17,700 nt of DNA from an uncultured Sutterella sp. (GTDB lineage Bacteria > Pseudomonadota > Gammaproteobacteria > Burkholderiales > Burkholderiaceae_F), in NCBI GenBank assembly GCA_900538905.1, contig UPZS01000044.1:1-17700 (forward strand), given 5' to 3'. Below the pieces are notes generated by a model. That model searched no databases. It worked only from the letters and a program-made list of their open reading frames with translations, and was not told the DNA's origin. A program made the position numbers and the translations under genes. Below are positions 8,060 to 17,064 of this stretch, one piece after another; within the stretch, counting starts at the first letter, position 1; every line of letters starts with the position of its first letter.

Positions 8060-9277
8060 TCAGAGAAGAGCTTCTAGCTCCTTGAGCGCCTCGTCGTCGC
8101 TTTTGGCTGACGGTCTCTGATCTTCCCAGAATTCAGGTTCACGCGGCACGCTCGCATTCTCTTCACGAACCTTGGCAGCCTCTTGCGCCAAAACCTCGCG
8201 CAACAGATCCAGACCGTCTCCGGTCGCAGCACTCATGGTCACCGAACGAACTGTTCCGTCAGCGTTTCGCTGCACGGCTGGTTCCAGTCCGGATAGATCG
8301 CACTTGTTGTAGACCACGATTTGGCGAATGTCATCGGCACCGATCTGCTTGAGTACGGTTGCCACCGACGCCATCTGCTCTTCGCGCACGGTACTGGCCG
8401 AATCCACAACATGAAGAAGAATGTCTGCGTGAACGGTTTCGTCAAGCGTCGACTTAAAGGCTTCCACCAACTGATGCGGAAGTCCTCGGATAAAGCCCAC
8501 TGTATCGGAAAGTACTACAGTCTGTTCGTCACTCACCCAACAACGTCGCGCTGTTGTATCAAGCGTGGCAAACAATTGGTCCGCAGCATAAGCCTTCTCG
8601 CGCACCAAACGGTTAAAGAGCGTTGATTTTCCCGCGTTGGTGTAGCCCACAAGACTCACTGTCGGCGTATCGCCCTTCATGCGGGAGCGTCGTTGCGTAT
8701 CGCGCTGTCGGGAAAGTTTTTTGAGCTGCTCGCGCAACATTTTGACGCGAGCACCAATCATGCGTCGGTCAAGCTCAATCTGCTTCTCGCCGGGACCACC
8801 CGTTTTACCAAGACCACCGCGTTGCCTCTCCAAGTGCGTCCAACCGCGAACCAACCGCGTGGATAGATGCTCAAGACGAGCAAGCTCCACCTGCAGTCGC
8901 CCCTCTTTGCTCTTGGCACGGCGACGAAAGATTTCGAGAATCAGTTCGGTACGATCAAGAACAGGAAGTTCGGTGACGTTAGCAATGTTGCGCTGTTGCG
9001 CAGCCGACAGTGCTGCATCGAATACGATGCAGTCGGCACGGGCGCCTTTGGCAAGCATTTTGATTTCTTCGATCTTGCCGCTGCCCAAGTAGGTTGCAGG
9101 ATCAGGCTTATCGCGTCGGGCCTGAATGAGCCCCACGGGTTCGAGATTGTCGGAACTTACGAGCTCGGTGAGTTCTTCGCCGGCATCGAAATGTCGTTCT
9201 CGGCCGACTGCAACCGTCACAAGAAAAGCGCGGGCTGCCTCAGCTTCCCGCGCGCTGTCAAATTGAAATTTTGTCAA
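8060..9277 (-). CDS. hflX: Ribosome-associated GTPase HflX
   Basis: HflX is a GTPase that binds the large ribosomal subunit and rescues or splits stalled ribosomes, especially under heat stress. The 405-residue protein has the HflX N-terminal domain with YLGSGKIEEI, the helical linker RGGLGKTGGPGEKQIE at residues 153-168, and a G domain. The G domain shows G1 GYTNAGKST at 211-219, G3 DTVGF and G4 NKCD, followed by a C-terminal tail. The start is TTG 9277. The frame closes 27 bases further upstream at a TAA, and no ATG or GTG lies in between. GAGG lies about 13 bases before the TTG, so initiation may be weak or coupled to hfq, whose stop is 39 bases upstream. Confidence 0.95.
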   Translation of the reverse strand: MTKFQFDSAREAEAARAFLVTVAVGRERHFDAGEELTELVSSDNLEPVGLIQARRDKPDPATYLGSGKIEEIKMLAKGARADCIVFDAALSAAQQRNIANVTELPVLDRTELILEIFRRRAKSKEGRLQVELARLEHLSTRLVRGWTHLERQRGGLGKTGGPGEKQIELDRRMIGARVKMLREQLKKLSRQRDTQRRSRMKGDTPTVSLVGYTNAGKSTLFNRLVREKAYAADQLFATLDTTARRCWVSDEQTVVLSDTVGFIRGLPHQLVEAFKSTLDETVHADILLHVVDSASTVREEQMASVATVLKQIGADDIRQIVVYNKCDLSGLEPAVQRNADGTVRSVTMSAATGDGLDLLREVLAQEAAKVREENASVPREPEFWEDQRPSAKSDDEALKELEALL

Positions 9278-9316
9278 CTCAGTTGAGAACCTCGCGGGGT
9301 TCTGATTGCTGAATGA

Positions 9317-9556
9317 TTAAGGAAGAACCGTACCAGTGTTCGGAATGCTTACGGGACGAGTTGGAACGACCGTGCTGATGGCATGTTTGTAGACCATCTG
9401 CGTAACCGTGTTGCGAAGCAAAACAACGTACTGATCAAACGATTCGATCTGCCCCTGCAACTTTATGCCGTTAACAAGATAGATCGATACCGGAATGTGT
9501 TCTTTACGAATCGCGTTCAGAAAAGGATCCTGAAGAAGCTGTCCTCTGCTTGCCAT
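9317..9556 (-). CDS. hfq: RNA chaperone Hfq
   Basis: Hfq is the hexameric Sm-like RNA chaperone that pairs small RNAs with mRNAs and binds poly(A) and poly(U). At 79 residues it shows the invariant [10 protein letters not shown] start, the Sm1 stretch [20 protein letters not shown], and the Sm2 motif MVYKHAIST with Lys57 and His58 of the uridine pocket. A short tail ending in [11 protein letters not shown] follows. The rim patch reads RKEH, with one arginine where E. coli has RRER. ATG 9556 is supported by GGAGA 8 bases upstream. hflX follows after 39 bases, the usual hfq-hflX pairing. Upstream, der is separated from hfq by 305 bases holding a terminator. Confidence 0.98.
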   Translation of the reverse strand: MASRGQLLQDPFLNAIRKEHIPVSIYLVNGIKLQGQIESFDQYVVLLRNTVTQMVYKHAISTVVPTRPVSIPNTGTVLP

Positions 9557-9657
9557 TTTGTATTCTCCGTCACGTCCGGCCCTGCTGCGACGACCTCCCT
9601 GTCGAGAAAAGCACTGAACCGGGACATGAAAATTGTTGTTGTGTTGTTATCAGCACA

Positions 9658-9685
9658 CAGACGAACAGCACCAGTCGTTCGTCTG
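9658..9685 (-). repeat. 9-bp inverted repeat in the hfq leader
   Basis: CAGACGAAC (9658-9666) and GTTCGTCTG (9677-9685) pair perfectly around a 10-base loop. On the minus strand it lies about 100 bases before the hfq start and just after the der terminator. No U-run follows, so it is not a terminator. It could be an operator near the hfq promoter or a structured 5' leader. Confidence 0.55.
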
Positions 9686-9704
9686 AATGGACTGCTACCA
9701 ATCT

Positions 9705-9739
9705 AAAAAGAAGCGGCTGTTATAAAAAGCGCAAGCCGC
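9705..9739 (-). terminator. Rho-independent terminator of the ndk-to-der block
   Basis: On the minus strand GCGGCT (complement of 9734-9739) pairs with AGCCGC (complement of 9713-9718) around a 15-base loop. The U-rich tail TTCTTTTT follows (complement of 9705-9712). It lies about 120 bases after the der stop and about 150 before hfq, and so separates the two transcription units. Confidence 0.65.
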
Positions 9740-9815
9740 CCAATGCATCGTAGTGCAGATTGTATCCGCAAGACAGAACGTTTTGGCTCAAAATGTGCGC
9801 AAAATGTTGCTGTCC

Positions 9816-9852
9816 TCGTTCTTTTTCGCAAATCACCCGTGAAAAAGAACGA
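9816..9852 (-). repeat. 12-bp perfect inverted repeat just after der
   Basis: TCGTTCTTTTTC (9816-9827) and GAAAAAGAACGA (9841-9852) are perfect complements around a 13-base loop. The hairpin begins 9 bases after the der stop codon. It is AT-rich and has no U-run after it on either strand. It may protect the 3' end of the der mRNA or act in termination together with the hairpin at 9705-9739. Confidence 0.6.
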
Positions 9853-9861
9853 ATCCAGCAA

Positions 9862-11217
9862 TCACTTCTTCTTTTCGTCCTCGGCGTATGGATTGCGATT
9901 GGTCTTCAATTCCACACGCAAAGGCGTCCCCGCCAAATTAAACGCATCGCGGAAAACGCCTTCCAAATAGCGCTTATAGCTGTCGCTTACTGCGTCGAGA
10001 CTGTTGCCGTGAATGACAATCACGGGCGGGTTCATCCCGCCCTGATGCGCATAGCGCAGTTTCGGACGGGTGCGGCCGACACGCGGAGGCTGTTGCTGCT
10101 CCACTGCAGCCATCATCACGCGTGTCAAACGCGGCGTCGAGAGCTTGGCAAAGCTCGCAGCATGAGCGTCTTTGACGGCCTTCATCAGATGATTAAGACC
10201 GTTGCGTTTCAATGCCGAAATGTGAATGAATCGAGCCCAGCGCAGGAAGTGGAACTTGCGCTCGATATCAAGATCAACCATTGAGCGCTTGTAGCTATCA
10301 ACACCGTCCCACTTGTTAACAGCAACCACGAGTGCACGACCCGCTTCAAGAGCATAGCCTGCAATCTGAGCGTCCGAAGCGGCAATGCCTTCGGTGGCAT
10401 CGAGCACCAAAATGCAGACGTTGCAGTCTTCGATGGCCTGCAACGTCTTCACGACCGAGAACTTCTCGACCGCTTCAAACACACGCCCCTTGCGACGCAA
10501 ACCCGCCGTATCAATCAGCCGGAACGGAATGCCGTCGGCTTCGAAGTCAACCTTAATGGCGTCGCGCGTCGTTCCCGGCATGTCGTAAGCAATCAGGCGA
10601 TCTTCCCCCAAAAGCGCATTGGCAAGCGTGGATTTACCCACATTGGGACGGCCAGCCAGGCAGACTTTAATGCGTTTGGGAGCGTCAGGACTCTCTTTTT
10701 CCTCTTGCTCGGGCCGATTAAATTCCTCGGGCAGTTCGCCCAAGACCTTTTGCATGAGCGGCAACACGCCGTGGCCGTGTGTAGCCGAAATACGAATCGG
10801 CTCTCCCAGACCAAGTTCATAAAACTCGGCGGCATGTTCGGTAGCCAATCCTTCACACTTGTTGACCGCAAGGTAAACAGGACGCTGACAGGTACGCAAA
10901 CGCTGCATGATGCGTTCATCGTGCGGAGTCAAACCGGCACGTGCGTCAGTGACAAAAATCACCACATCGGCTTCGGCAATAGCCGCTTCAGCCTGGTCGG
11001 CCATTTCGCGGACAATCCCTTCAGACTTTACGGGTTCAAAACCGCCCGTGTCCACGACAATGTATGGACGGGGGCCCACACGCCCCTGACCGTACTGCCG
11101 ATCTCGGGTCAAGCCCGGGAAGTCGGCCACGATCGCGTCGCGGCTGCGGGTCAAACGGTTAAAGAGCGTCGACTTGCCGACATTCGGACGTCCGACGAGA
11201 GCGACAACAGGAAGCAT
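9862..11217 (-). CDS. der: Ribosome biogenesis GTPase Der (EngA)
   Basis: Der is an essential tandem-GTPase factor in 50S ribosomal subunit assembly. The 451-residue protein has two G domains. The first has GRPNVGKS at residues 9-16, DTGG at 56-59, and NKCE in place of the usual NKxD. The second has GRPNVGKST at about residue 185, DTAGLRRKG and NKWD. A C-terminal KH-like domain follows, with [15 protein letters not shown] and [23 protein letters not shown], and a lysine-rich tail. ATG 11217 begins [12 protein letters not shown], right at the first G domain. The Shine-Dalgarno signal is weak, and only 17 bases separate it from the bamB stop, so translation may be coupled. Confidence 0.97.
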   Translation of the reverse strand: MLPVVALVGRPNVGKSTLFNRLTRSRDAIVADFPGLTRDRQYGQGRVGPRPYIVVDTGGFEPVKSEGIVREMADQAEAAIAEADVVIFVTDARAGLTPHDERIMQRLRTCQRPVYLAVNKCEGLATEHAAEFYELGLGEPIRISATHGHGVLPLMQKVLGELPEEFNRPEQEEKESPDAPKRIKVCLAGRPNVGKSTLANALLGEDRLIAYDMPGTTRDAIKVDFEADGIPFRLIDTAGLRRKGRVFEAVEKFSVVKTLQAIEDCNVCILVLDATEGIAASDAQIAGYALEAGRALVVAVNKWDGVDSYKRSMVDLDIERKFHFLRWARFIHISALKRNGLNHLMKAVKDAHAASFAKLSTPRLTRVMMAAVEQQQPPRVGRTRPKLRYAHQGGMNPPVIVIHGNSLDAVSDSYKRYLEGVFRDAFNLAGTPLRVELKTNRNPYAEDEKKK

Positions 11218-11234
11218 AAAAATCGGTCTTGCGG

Positions 11235-12362
11235 TTACTTGGTAACGGTAATGTAGGAAATCTGACCTTCATCGGTCTGGAATATCGCGCCCTTGCCCAT
11301 GGAAATCGGAGGCACGCGCACGGCGCCGCTCACAGACGTGCGGCCGACAAACTTACCTGTCTTAGGATCCAGGAAGTGCACCACGCCGTCGTAGTCGCCA
11401 ACGGCAATCACGTCATCCAAAACTGTAACAGCAGAGGGAGAGCGCCACAAAAGGGCGGAATTCTGCCAGACAAGTTCTCCCGTTGCATAGTCGTAGGCGT
11501 TAATTTCGCCGCGTGCCGTTGTCACATAAACACGGCCGCCATCAGTCACAGGACCGCTCACAGCGTCAACAGCAGCACGCCACAACGGACGACCGTCTTT
11601 GGCACTGATGCAAAGGATGCCGCCCTGGAAAGCCGCAGCGCACATCATGTTCTGGTCCACCAAGGGAGTACCGACGACGTCGCACAAACGTTCAACTTCC
11701 GTGATGCCCTTGGGCTGAGCAACAACAATGTCGAAAATCGTTTTGCCCTGACCGTCGAGAGCTAGCAGGCGTCCGTTGGCCTGACCGACCAGAATACCAG
11801 CAGGTGAAAAGCGCATCTGAGAGGCAGCGCGCACGGTAAGAGCCGGAACCTGAGACTGATAGCGCCAGCGGCGTTCGCCGGAAGTAGCATCAAAAGCCGT
11901 GATACGGGTGTCGGCCGTACGCACAATCACAAAGCCCGCACCGACAAGCGGCGGAACACTCATTTCAGAGGATAAACGAGCGCTCCAAAGTTTCTTGCCG
12001 GTGGCATCAAACACTTCAACTTCACCCTTGACAGTACCAACGGCCACGAACTCACCGTCACTGCCCACGCCTGCAGAAATTTCCGCATCCGTTTCTACGG
12101 CCCACTCTTCCTCCCCCGTCTTCGGATCAAGTTTGTAGAGCGTGTTGCCGCCGGCAGTGTAAAGTCCGGACTGCGTCAAAAACGGCGTTAAAAGACCGGT
12201 GACACTGCTGCCGACAGACTGCGACCAGACGCGGTCGGAAGACACGAGTTCGTTGATACTCTCGAGCTCGGCGGGTTCATGCGAAGTCGAGCTACAGCCG
12301 ACCAGAGCCAAACCGCACACTGCCGCCATCGTCAGCACAACACGTTTGAATTTGATGTTCAC
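11235..12362 (-). CDS. bamB: Outer membrane assembly lipoprotein BamB
   Basis: BamB is the beta-propeller lipoprotein of the BAM complex, which folds beta-barrel proteins into the outer membrane. The 375-residue protein has a lipoprotein signal peptide with the lipobox LVGC ending at Cys23. Ser follows the Cys, consistent with outer-membrane sorting. Repeated propeller blades follow, with PQQ-like repeats such as [16 protein letters not shown] and [17 protein letters not shown] chose GTG 12362 over the GTG two codons upstream at 12368 because GGGAG (complement of 12370-12374) is 7 bases from the former but only 1 from the latter. It lies between the YfgM-like gene and der, the common proteobacterial order. 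Confidence 0.93.
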   Translation of the reverse strand: MNIKFKRVVLTMAAVCGLALVGCSSTSHEPAELESINELVSSDRVWSQSVGSSVTGLLTPFLTQSGLYTAGGNTLYKLDPKTGEEEWAVETDAEISAGVGSDGEFVAVGTVKGEVEVFDATGKKLWSARLSSEMSVPPLVGAGFVIVRTADTRITAFDATSGERRWRYQSQVPALTVRAASQMRFSPAGILVGQANGRLLALDGQGKTIFDIVVAQPKGITEVERLCDVVGTPLVDQNMMCAAAFQGGILCISAKDGRPLWRAAVDAVSGPVTDGGRVYVTTARGEINAYDYATGELVWQNSALLWRSPSAVTVLDDVIAVGDYDGVVHFLDPKTGKFVGRTSVSGAVRVPPISMGKGAIFQTDEGQISYITVTK

Positions 12363-12369
12363 GAGCACA

Positions 12370-12374
12370 CTCCC
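12370..12374 (-). promoter_or_regulatory. Shine-Dalgarno site that decides the bamB start
   Basis: GGGAG on the minus strand lies 7 bases before GTG 12360-12362 and 1 base before the in-frame GTG 12366-12368. Only the first spacing is workable, so BamB most likely begins MNIKFKRVV. Confidence 0.65.
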
Positions 12375-12432
12375 GTTTGCGAAGCGACGCTACAAATTCT
12401 CGCCGGCGCCCCTTCAAAAACTAGATTGATTT

Positions 12433-13074
12433 TTAGGACTTCTTTTCCGGCAAAGCCTGAATCTTGAGACTCAGCAAGGCAAGAAGTTCGGCGGAAGCGC
12501 GGTCACGCTCCAGAGCGTCTTCCCAGCATTTGCGAGCGCCTTCCACGTCGCCCAAAGCCAGAAGAACATCACCTCGGCGATCCAACACAAGCGGCATCTG
12601 CGCCTGTGCCGGATCAATGGCGTCAATGGCTGCCTTGGCTTTATTAGCATCCTTAGCGTCAAGTTCAACTCCGGCCAAACGTACACGCGCAACAGTCGCG
12701 TATTCGGGATGTCCGCCTTCGTTAATTACCCAGTTAAGGGCCGCACGGGCAGCGTCAAGATTGCCCGCCTTCTGTTCGACGTTGGCCTTCATGAGAGCTG
12801 CCAGCGAAGCAAAAACATGGCTCGAATATTCCTTCATCAAGCCGTCGGACAGAGAACGAACGTTTTTCTCGTCGTTTTGCACGTAGGCATTCTGAAGCTG
12901 TACGTACGCCACCGTTGCCTTGCCACCCTGATAGCGCTTGTACCAATGCCAGCCGTTGTATCCGGCAAAAGCCAAACAAATCACGGTGATGCAACTCAAT
13001 GTGAGGTTACCCCACTTATCCCACCAAGCCTTAAGTTGTGCAAGGGACTCTTGTTCTTCTAAATCGTATGCCAT
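12433..13074 (-). CDS. YfgM-like membrane-anchored TPR protein
   Basis: This 213-residue protein has a short cytoplasmic start (MAYDLEEQESLAQLKAWWDK) and one membrane segment at about residues 24-44 (TLSCITVICLAFAGYNGWHW). A periplasmic helical-repeat region follows, with TPR-like helices such as KAGNLDAARAALNW and LALGDVEGARKCWEDAL. The N-terminal pattern and the position between hisS and bamB match the YfgM (TPR_21) family. In E. coli YfgM binds PpiD at the Sec translocon and helps periplasmic chaperoning. The same role here is inferred from family and context. ATG 13074 lacks a clear Shine-Dalgarno sequence. The 134-base gap after hisS may hold a promoter. Confidence 0.9.
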   Translation of the reverse strand: MAYDLEEQESLAQLKAWWDKWGNLTLSCITVICLAFAGYNGWHWYKRYQGGKATVAYVQLQNAYVQNDEKNVRSLSDGLMKEYSSHVFASLAALMKANVEQKAGNLDAARAALNWVINEGGHPEYATVARVRLAGVELDAKDANKAKAAIDAIDPAQAQMPLVLDRRGDVLLALGDVEGARKCWEDALERDRASAELLALLSLKIQALPEKKS

Positions 13075-13175
13075 AGGTGCAATTACTTTCCGATGTTGCG
13101 AGCCTCAAAAGATAGGCTCAAAAAACGCATCTGTACTCAAAGTGCCGCTGTAGGTCGAACCAAATGCAGCGCAAA

Positions 13176-13190
13176 ACAATAGACTATTGT
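13176..13190. repeat. 15-base palindrome between hisS and the YfgM-like gene
   Basis: ACAATAG-A-CTATTGT is a perfect 7-bp inverted repeat around one base. On the minus strand its first half overlaps TACAAT, a possible -10 element at 13186-13191, without a good -35. Its short symmetric form suits a protein-binding site better than a hairpin. A function is not established. Confidence 0.35.
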
Positions 13191-13208
13191 AGCGACTTGA
13201 AGGACGCC

Positions 13209-14507
13209 TTAATTGAAATCGCCTTCCTTGGTCGAACCGAAAATTTCTGAAAGCGACTCAATACCAATCGTCATCTGTTCGGCAAACTGCTGGTTGCCCT
13301 GCGCGTCGCGCAATCTCTTGATGGCGACCTGACCGGCGTTGACCTCGTTTTCTCCGCAGACCACAGCCCACTGAGCGAGAGACTGGTCGGCGCGCTTCAT
13401 ACTCGACTTAAAGGAAGTGCTGCCGGCATGCACAATCACTCTGTGACCTGCATCGCGCAACTGTTCACCGATTTGCCGCGCCACCAGCTCCGTATGCCCG
13501 CCTTGGTGCACCACATAAATTTCGCAGGACGCCACAGGCGTATCGCCGCCAGCGGCACGGACAAGTTCAATCACGCGTTCAGCACCAATGGCAAAACCGG
13601 CAGCGGGCGTCGCCCGGCCCCCAAGTATCTCAATCAAAGGATCGTAGCGACCACCGCCGCAGATTGTTCCCTGACTGCCGAGCTGATCCGTCACCCATTC
13701 GAAAACCGTGTGGTTGTAGTAGTCCAGTCCACGCACCAAGCGGGGATTGATCGTATATTCGATGCCAAGGGCCTGCACGCCCGCTTCGAGAGTCCCAAGG
13801 AATCGACGGGAGTCCTCTCCGAGGAAATCAAGCAGACGCGGTGCGGCTTCCACCATCGCCTGCATATCCGGGTTTTTCGTATCGAGGATTCGGAGAGGAT
13901 TGGTTTCAAGACGGCGACGGGCGTCTTCGTCAAGTACGTCGTAATTATCTTTGAGATAAGCAACCAGAGCCTCGCGGTGACGCGCACGTTCTTCAGTCGC
14001 ACCAAGACTGTTGAGCTGCAAGCTTGCCTTGATGCCGAGATTCTTCCAAAGACGGGCCGTCAGCGAGAGCAGTTCGATATCCACATCGGGACCGGCAAAG
14101 CCCAATGCTTCGCAACCGAATTGGTAGAACTGGCGATAACGGCCGCGCTGAGGACGTTCGTGGCGGAACATCGGGCCGAAATACCACAGACGTTGCGGTG
14201 CGTTGTAAGTGATATTGTGCTCAATGGCGCAACGGCACACGGCGCTTGTGCATTCCGGACGCAGAGTAAGCTGTTCGCCGTTCATCGAATCGGTGAAGGA
14301 ATACATTTCCTTTTCAACGATGTCGGTGGCCTCCCCCACACCACGGGAAAAGAGACCCGTTGCCTCAAGAATGGGCGTGCGAATCTGGCGGTAACCGTAG
14401 CTCGCCGCCACGGAACGCGCCGCATCCTCAAACTTTTCCCATACACCGGCATCTTCGGGCAACATATCGTTCATGCCCTTGATCCCGGTAATTTTGATTT
14501 TTGCCAT
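13209..14507 (-). CDS. hisS: Histidyl-tRNA synthetase
   Basis: HisS charges tRNA-His with histidine. The 432-residue class II enzyme shows TLRPECTS at residues 81-88 and motif 2 FRHERPQRGRYRQFYQFGCE at 114-133. The histidine-specific LVRGLDYYNHTVFEW, GGGRYDPLIEILGG and motif 3 AAGFAIGAERV follow in order, then a C-terminal anticodon-binding domain. ATG 14507 begins MAKIKITGIKGMND, the usual family start, with AAGGA about 8 bases upstream. An in-frame GTG at 14573 would add 22 unrelated residues and overlap the end of ispG, and is less likely. It follows ispG closely and should share its transcript. Confidence 0.97.
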   Translation of the reverse strand: MAKIKITGIKGMNDMLPEDAGVWEKFEDAARSVAASYGYRQIRTPILEATGLFSRGVGEATDIVEKEMYSFTDSMNGEQLTLRPECTSAVCRCAIEHNITYNAPQRLWYFGPMFRHERPQRGRYRQFYQFGCEALGFAGPDVDIELLSLTARLWKNLGIKASLQLNSLGATEERARHREALVAYLKDNYDVLDEDARRRLETNPLRILDTKNPDMQAMVEAAPRLLDFLGEDSRRFLGTLEAGVQALGIEYTINPRLVRGLDYYNHTVFEWVTDQLGSQGTICGGGRYDPLIEILGGRATPAAGFAIGAERVIELVRAAGGDTPVASCEIYVVHQGGHTELVARQIGEQLRDAGHRVIVHAGSTSFKSSMKRADQSLAQWAVVCGENEVNAGQVAIKRLRDAQGNQQFAEQMTIGIESLSEIFGSTKEGDFN

Positions 14508-14562
14508 TGTTCTGTCCTTGTTCTTGTCTGTATTCACTACGCGCTGCGGTGTCTGACCTTGC

Positions 14563-15840
14563 TTATCTGCCACCCCAACGCTCAGCCACGTACGCTTCGA
14601 TCATGGCCTTGAATTCGTTCATGATGTCATCCCCCTTTAGGGACGCTTTCTTGACACCGTCGCAATAGACGGGAGCAACCGGCGATTCTCCGCGTCCCGG
14701 AAGACTGATACCGATATCTGCGTTGCCGCTCTCACCCGGTCCGTTGACCACACAGCCCATCACTGCCACCGTCATGGTCTCAAAACCCGGGGCCGTCTGT
14801 CGCCATTGCGGAGTCTTTTCACGCAGAAATTCCTGTGTCTGCGCTGCCAATTTTTGGAAAAGATCGCTTGATGTTCTGCCGCAGCCCGGGCAGGACACCA
14901 CCAGAGGAGAGAAGTGCCGCAACCCCATGCTCTGGAGCAGTTCCTGAGCCACATAGACCTCTTCTTCCCTGGCCTTTCCGGGAGCAGGCGTAATCGAAAT
15001 GCGAATCGTGTCGCCGATACCTTCGGACAACAACACCGATAACGCCGCCGAGCTCGCCACGATGCCCTTAGTTCCGCCTCCCGCTTCCGTTAGCCCCAGA
15101 TGCAAGGCCCAGGGAGCCAGCTTAGAGAGTGAGCGGCATACAGCCACTAGATCCTGCACATCGCTTACTTTCGTCGAGAGTATGATGCGATCGGCAGGAA
15201 GGCCAAGATCCACGGCTTTTAGCGCACTCTGATGCGCACTCTGCACAATCGCATCCAACGTCACCGCACGAACTGAGCGAGGCTGACCGGCCCCTCGATT
15301 GGCTTCCATCAGCTGCGAAAGCAATTCCTTATCAAGCGACCCCCCGTTTACGCCGATGCGAACCGCCTTGCCGTTATCGATCGCAATACGGATCATCGTT
15401 GCAAAGTTGTCATCGTGCTTGGCACCCTTGCCCACGTTGCCAGGATTGATACGGTACTTGGAAAGCGCTGCGGCACAAGCCGGATAGTCCGTCAACAATT
15501 TGTGGCCGTTGTAGTGAAAGTCTCCCACAAGCGGCACATAAAATCCCTCGGCATCAAGCTGCGCGCGAATTTCGGGAACGGCCAGAGCTGCTTGAGGCGT
15601 ATTTACCGTCAAACGCACCAATTCGCTGCCGGCTCGGGCAAGTGCTTTCACCTGTTCGACCGTATCGGCCACATTTTCGGTTGCGGTATTAGTCATTGAC
15701 TGGACCACAACCGGCGCTCCTCCTCCCACTGTCACCGTAACGGGACCGTTTTGAATCTTGACGGCATGCGTTTTGCGTCTGGGCTGCCAAACAGCGTCAG
15801 AACATTTGTCCGGGTACACGGGAATCGTCTTGTCGGACAT
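14563..15840 (-). CDS. ispG: 4-hydroxy-3-methylbut-2-enyl diphosphate synthase
   Basis: IspG (GcpE) is the [4Fe-4S] enzyme that reductively converts 2-C-methyl-erythritol 2,4-cyclodiphosphate to HMBPP in the non-mevalonate isoprenoid pathway. The 425-residue product has cluster cysteines Cys317 and Cys320 in [13 protein letters not shown], Cys363 in [10 protein letters not shown], and the fourth ligand Glu370. The N-terminal TIM-barrel part has [11 protein letters not shown] and RINPGNVG. It is longer than the E. coli protein (about 370), as I recall is common in betaproteobacteria. ATG 15840 has AAGGA about 9 bases upstream. It lies 31 bases after rlmN and 55 before hisS. Confidence 0.97.
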   Translation of the reverse strand: MSDKTIPVYPDKCSDAVWQPRRKTHAVKIQNGPVTVTVGGGAPVVVQSMTNTATENVADTVEQVKALARAGSELVRLTVNTPQAALAVPEIRAQLDAEGFYVPLVGDFHYNGHKLLTDYPACAAALSKYRINPGNVGKGAKHDDNFATMIRIAIDNGKAVRIGVNGGSLDKELLSQLMEANRGAGQPRSVRAVTLDAIVQSAHQSALKAVDLGLPADRIILSTKVSDVQDLVAVCRSLSKLAPWALHLGLTEAGGGTKGIVASSAALSVLLSEGIGDTIRISITPAPGKAREEEVYVAQELLQSMGLRHFSPLVVSCPGCGRTSSDLFQKLAAQTQEFLREKTPQWRQTAPGFETMTVAVMGCVVNGPGESGNADIGISLPGRGESPVAPVYCDGVKKASLKGDDIMNEFKAMIEAYVAERWGGR

Positions 15841-15871
15841 TTCGGGAATCCTTTATTGAAAGACTCGGTCG

Positions 15872-17032
15872 TCAGACGCGGTCTTTTTGCTGTTCGGGCA
15901 GGATGCCAAAAGCGCGCTTTTGCTCAAGCAGACGTTCGGCTCGCCGCGTTCTGTCCTTGACTTCGCCGGCAAGCTGACCGCAGGCTGCATCTATGTCGTC
16001 GCCTCGCGTCTTGCGAATCGTCGTGACAATGCCCGCATCGTTCAAAATCTTGGCAAAAGCAAGCACCGTCTCTCGCTCCGGACGCTTGAGGTCAGAGTCC
16101 GGGAACGGATTGAACGTGATCAGATTGAATTTGCAGGGCACAGTACGTACCAACTCGATCAGCTCACGCGCATGTTTAGGCTGATCGTTGATGCCGCCGA
16201 GCATCAAATATTCAAACGTGATGAAGTCACGCGGTGCCACCTTGAGGTAGCGTCGGCATGCCGCCATCAGGTCTTCGAGCGGATGCTTCTTATTGACCGG
16301 CATGATCATGTCGCGCAAAGCGTCATCAGGCGCGTGCAGACTCACAGCGAGAGCCACGGGCACCTCGGAGCCGAGTTTGTCGATTTGGTTGACGAGACCG
16401 GACGTGGAGACCGTCACGCGGCGACGCGACAGACCGTAGCCGTTGTCGTCAAGGAAAAGCCGCAGCGCAGGAATCACGTTGGAGAGATTCTGCAGCGGTT
16501 CACCCATGCCCATCAGCACAACATTGCTGATAATGCGATCGTTGGGATCGGTTACACCGGCCTCCTTACGCAGCGTGCGCTCGGCGTGCCACAGCTGACC
16601 GACGATTTCGGCGGTAGTGAGATTGCGGTTAAAACCCTGCTTGCCCGTCGAGCAGAACAGGCACCCCATGGCGCAGCCGGCCTGCGTAGAAATGCACAGC
16701 GTGCCGCGGTCGTCTTCAGGAATGAACACCGCCTCCACAGCGTTTCCGTTGCCCACATCAAAGAGCCACTTGCGGGTGCCGTCGGCCGAATGCTTGACGG
16801 TAATGACAGGCGGCGCTTTGATGTAGGCCAAGTCATGCAACTTGGCCCTGAAGCTCTTGGCCAGATTGCTCATTGCGTCAAAGTCGTCCTCGCAGTGCCT
16901 ATGCATCCAGCGAGAAAGCTGAATGGCACGATAAGGCTTTTCTCCGAGTGCGGCGCACCACGCCTTGATCCCCTCAACATCAAAGTTAAGTAGATTCACG
17001 CGCTCCGTCACCTGGCTTTGATTTTCTTGCAT
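15872..17032 (-). CDS. rlmN: Dual-specificity 23S rRNA/tRNA adenine-C2 methyltransferase
   Basis: RlmN is a radical-SAM enzyme that methylates C2 of A2503 in 23S rRNA and of A37 in some tRNAs. The 386-residue protein has the cluster motif CAMGCLFC (Cys120, 124 and 127) within STQAGC...STGKQG. It also has the SAM-binding GMGEPLQN stretch, and the second catalytic cysteine, Cys351, in [10 protein letters not shown] near the C terminus. ATG 17032 starts [18 protein letters not shown], consistent with family starts. It begins 32 bases after ndk with no terminator between them, so the two should be co-transcribed. Confidence 0.96.
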   Translation of the reverse strand: MQENQSQVTERVNLLNFDVEGIKAWCAALGEKPYRAIQLSRWMHRHCEDDFDAMSNLAKSFRAKLHDLAYIKAPPVITVKHSADGTRKWLFDVGNGNAVEAVFIPEDDRGTLCISTQAGCAMGCLFCSTGKQGFNRNLTTAEIVGQLWHAERTLRKEAGVTDPNDRIISNVVLMGMGEPLQNLSNVIPALRLFLDDNGYGLSRRRVTVSTSGLVNQIDKLGSEVPVALAVSLHAPDDALRDMIMPVNKKHPLEDLMAACRRYLKVAPRDFITFEYLMLGGINDQPKHARELIELVRTVPCKFNLITFNPFPDSDLKRPERETVLAFAKILNDAGIVTTIRKTRGDDIDAACGQLAGEVKDRTRRAERLLEQKRAFGILPEQQKDRV

Positions 17033-17064
17033 AGTGTCAATCCGGCCTTGCTTTCAACTTCTGA

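Noticed and set aside
13099..13118. GAGCC/GGCTC hairpin next to six A residues, as a minus-strand terminator for hisS
   Set aside because: The A-run lies on the wrong side: on the minus strand the Us precede the stem instead of following it, and the stem is only 5 bp.
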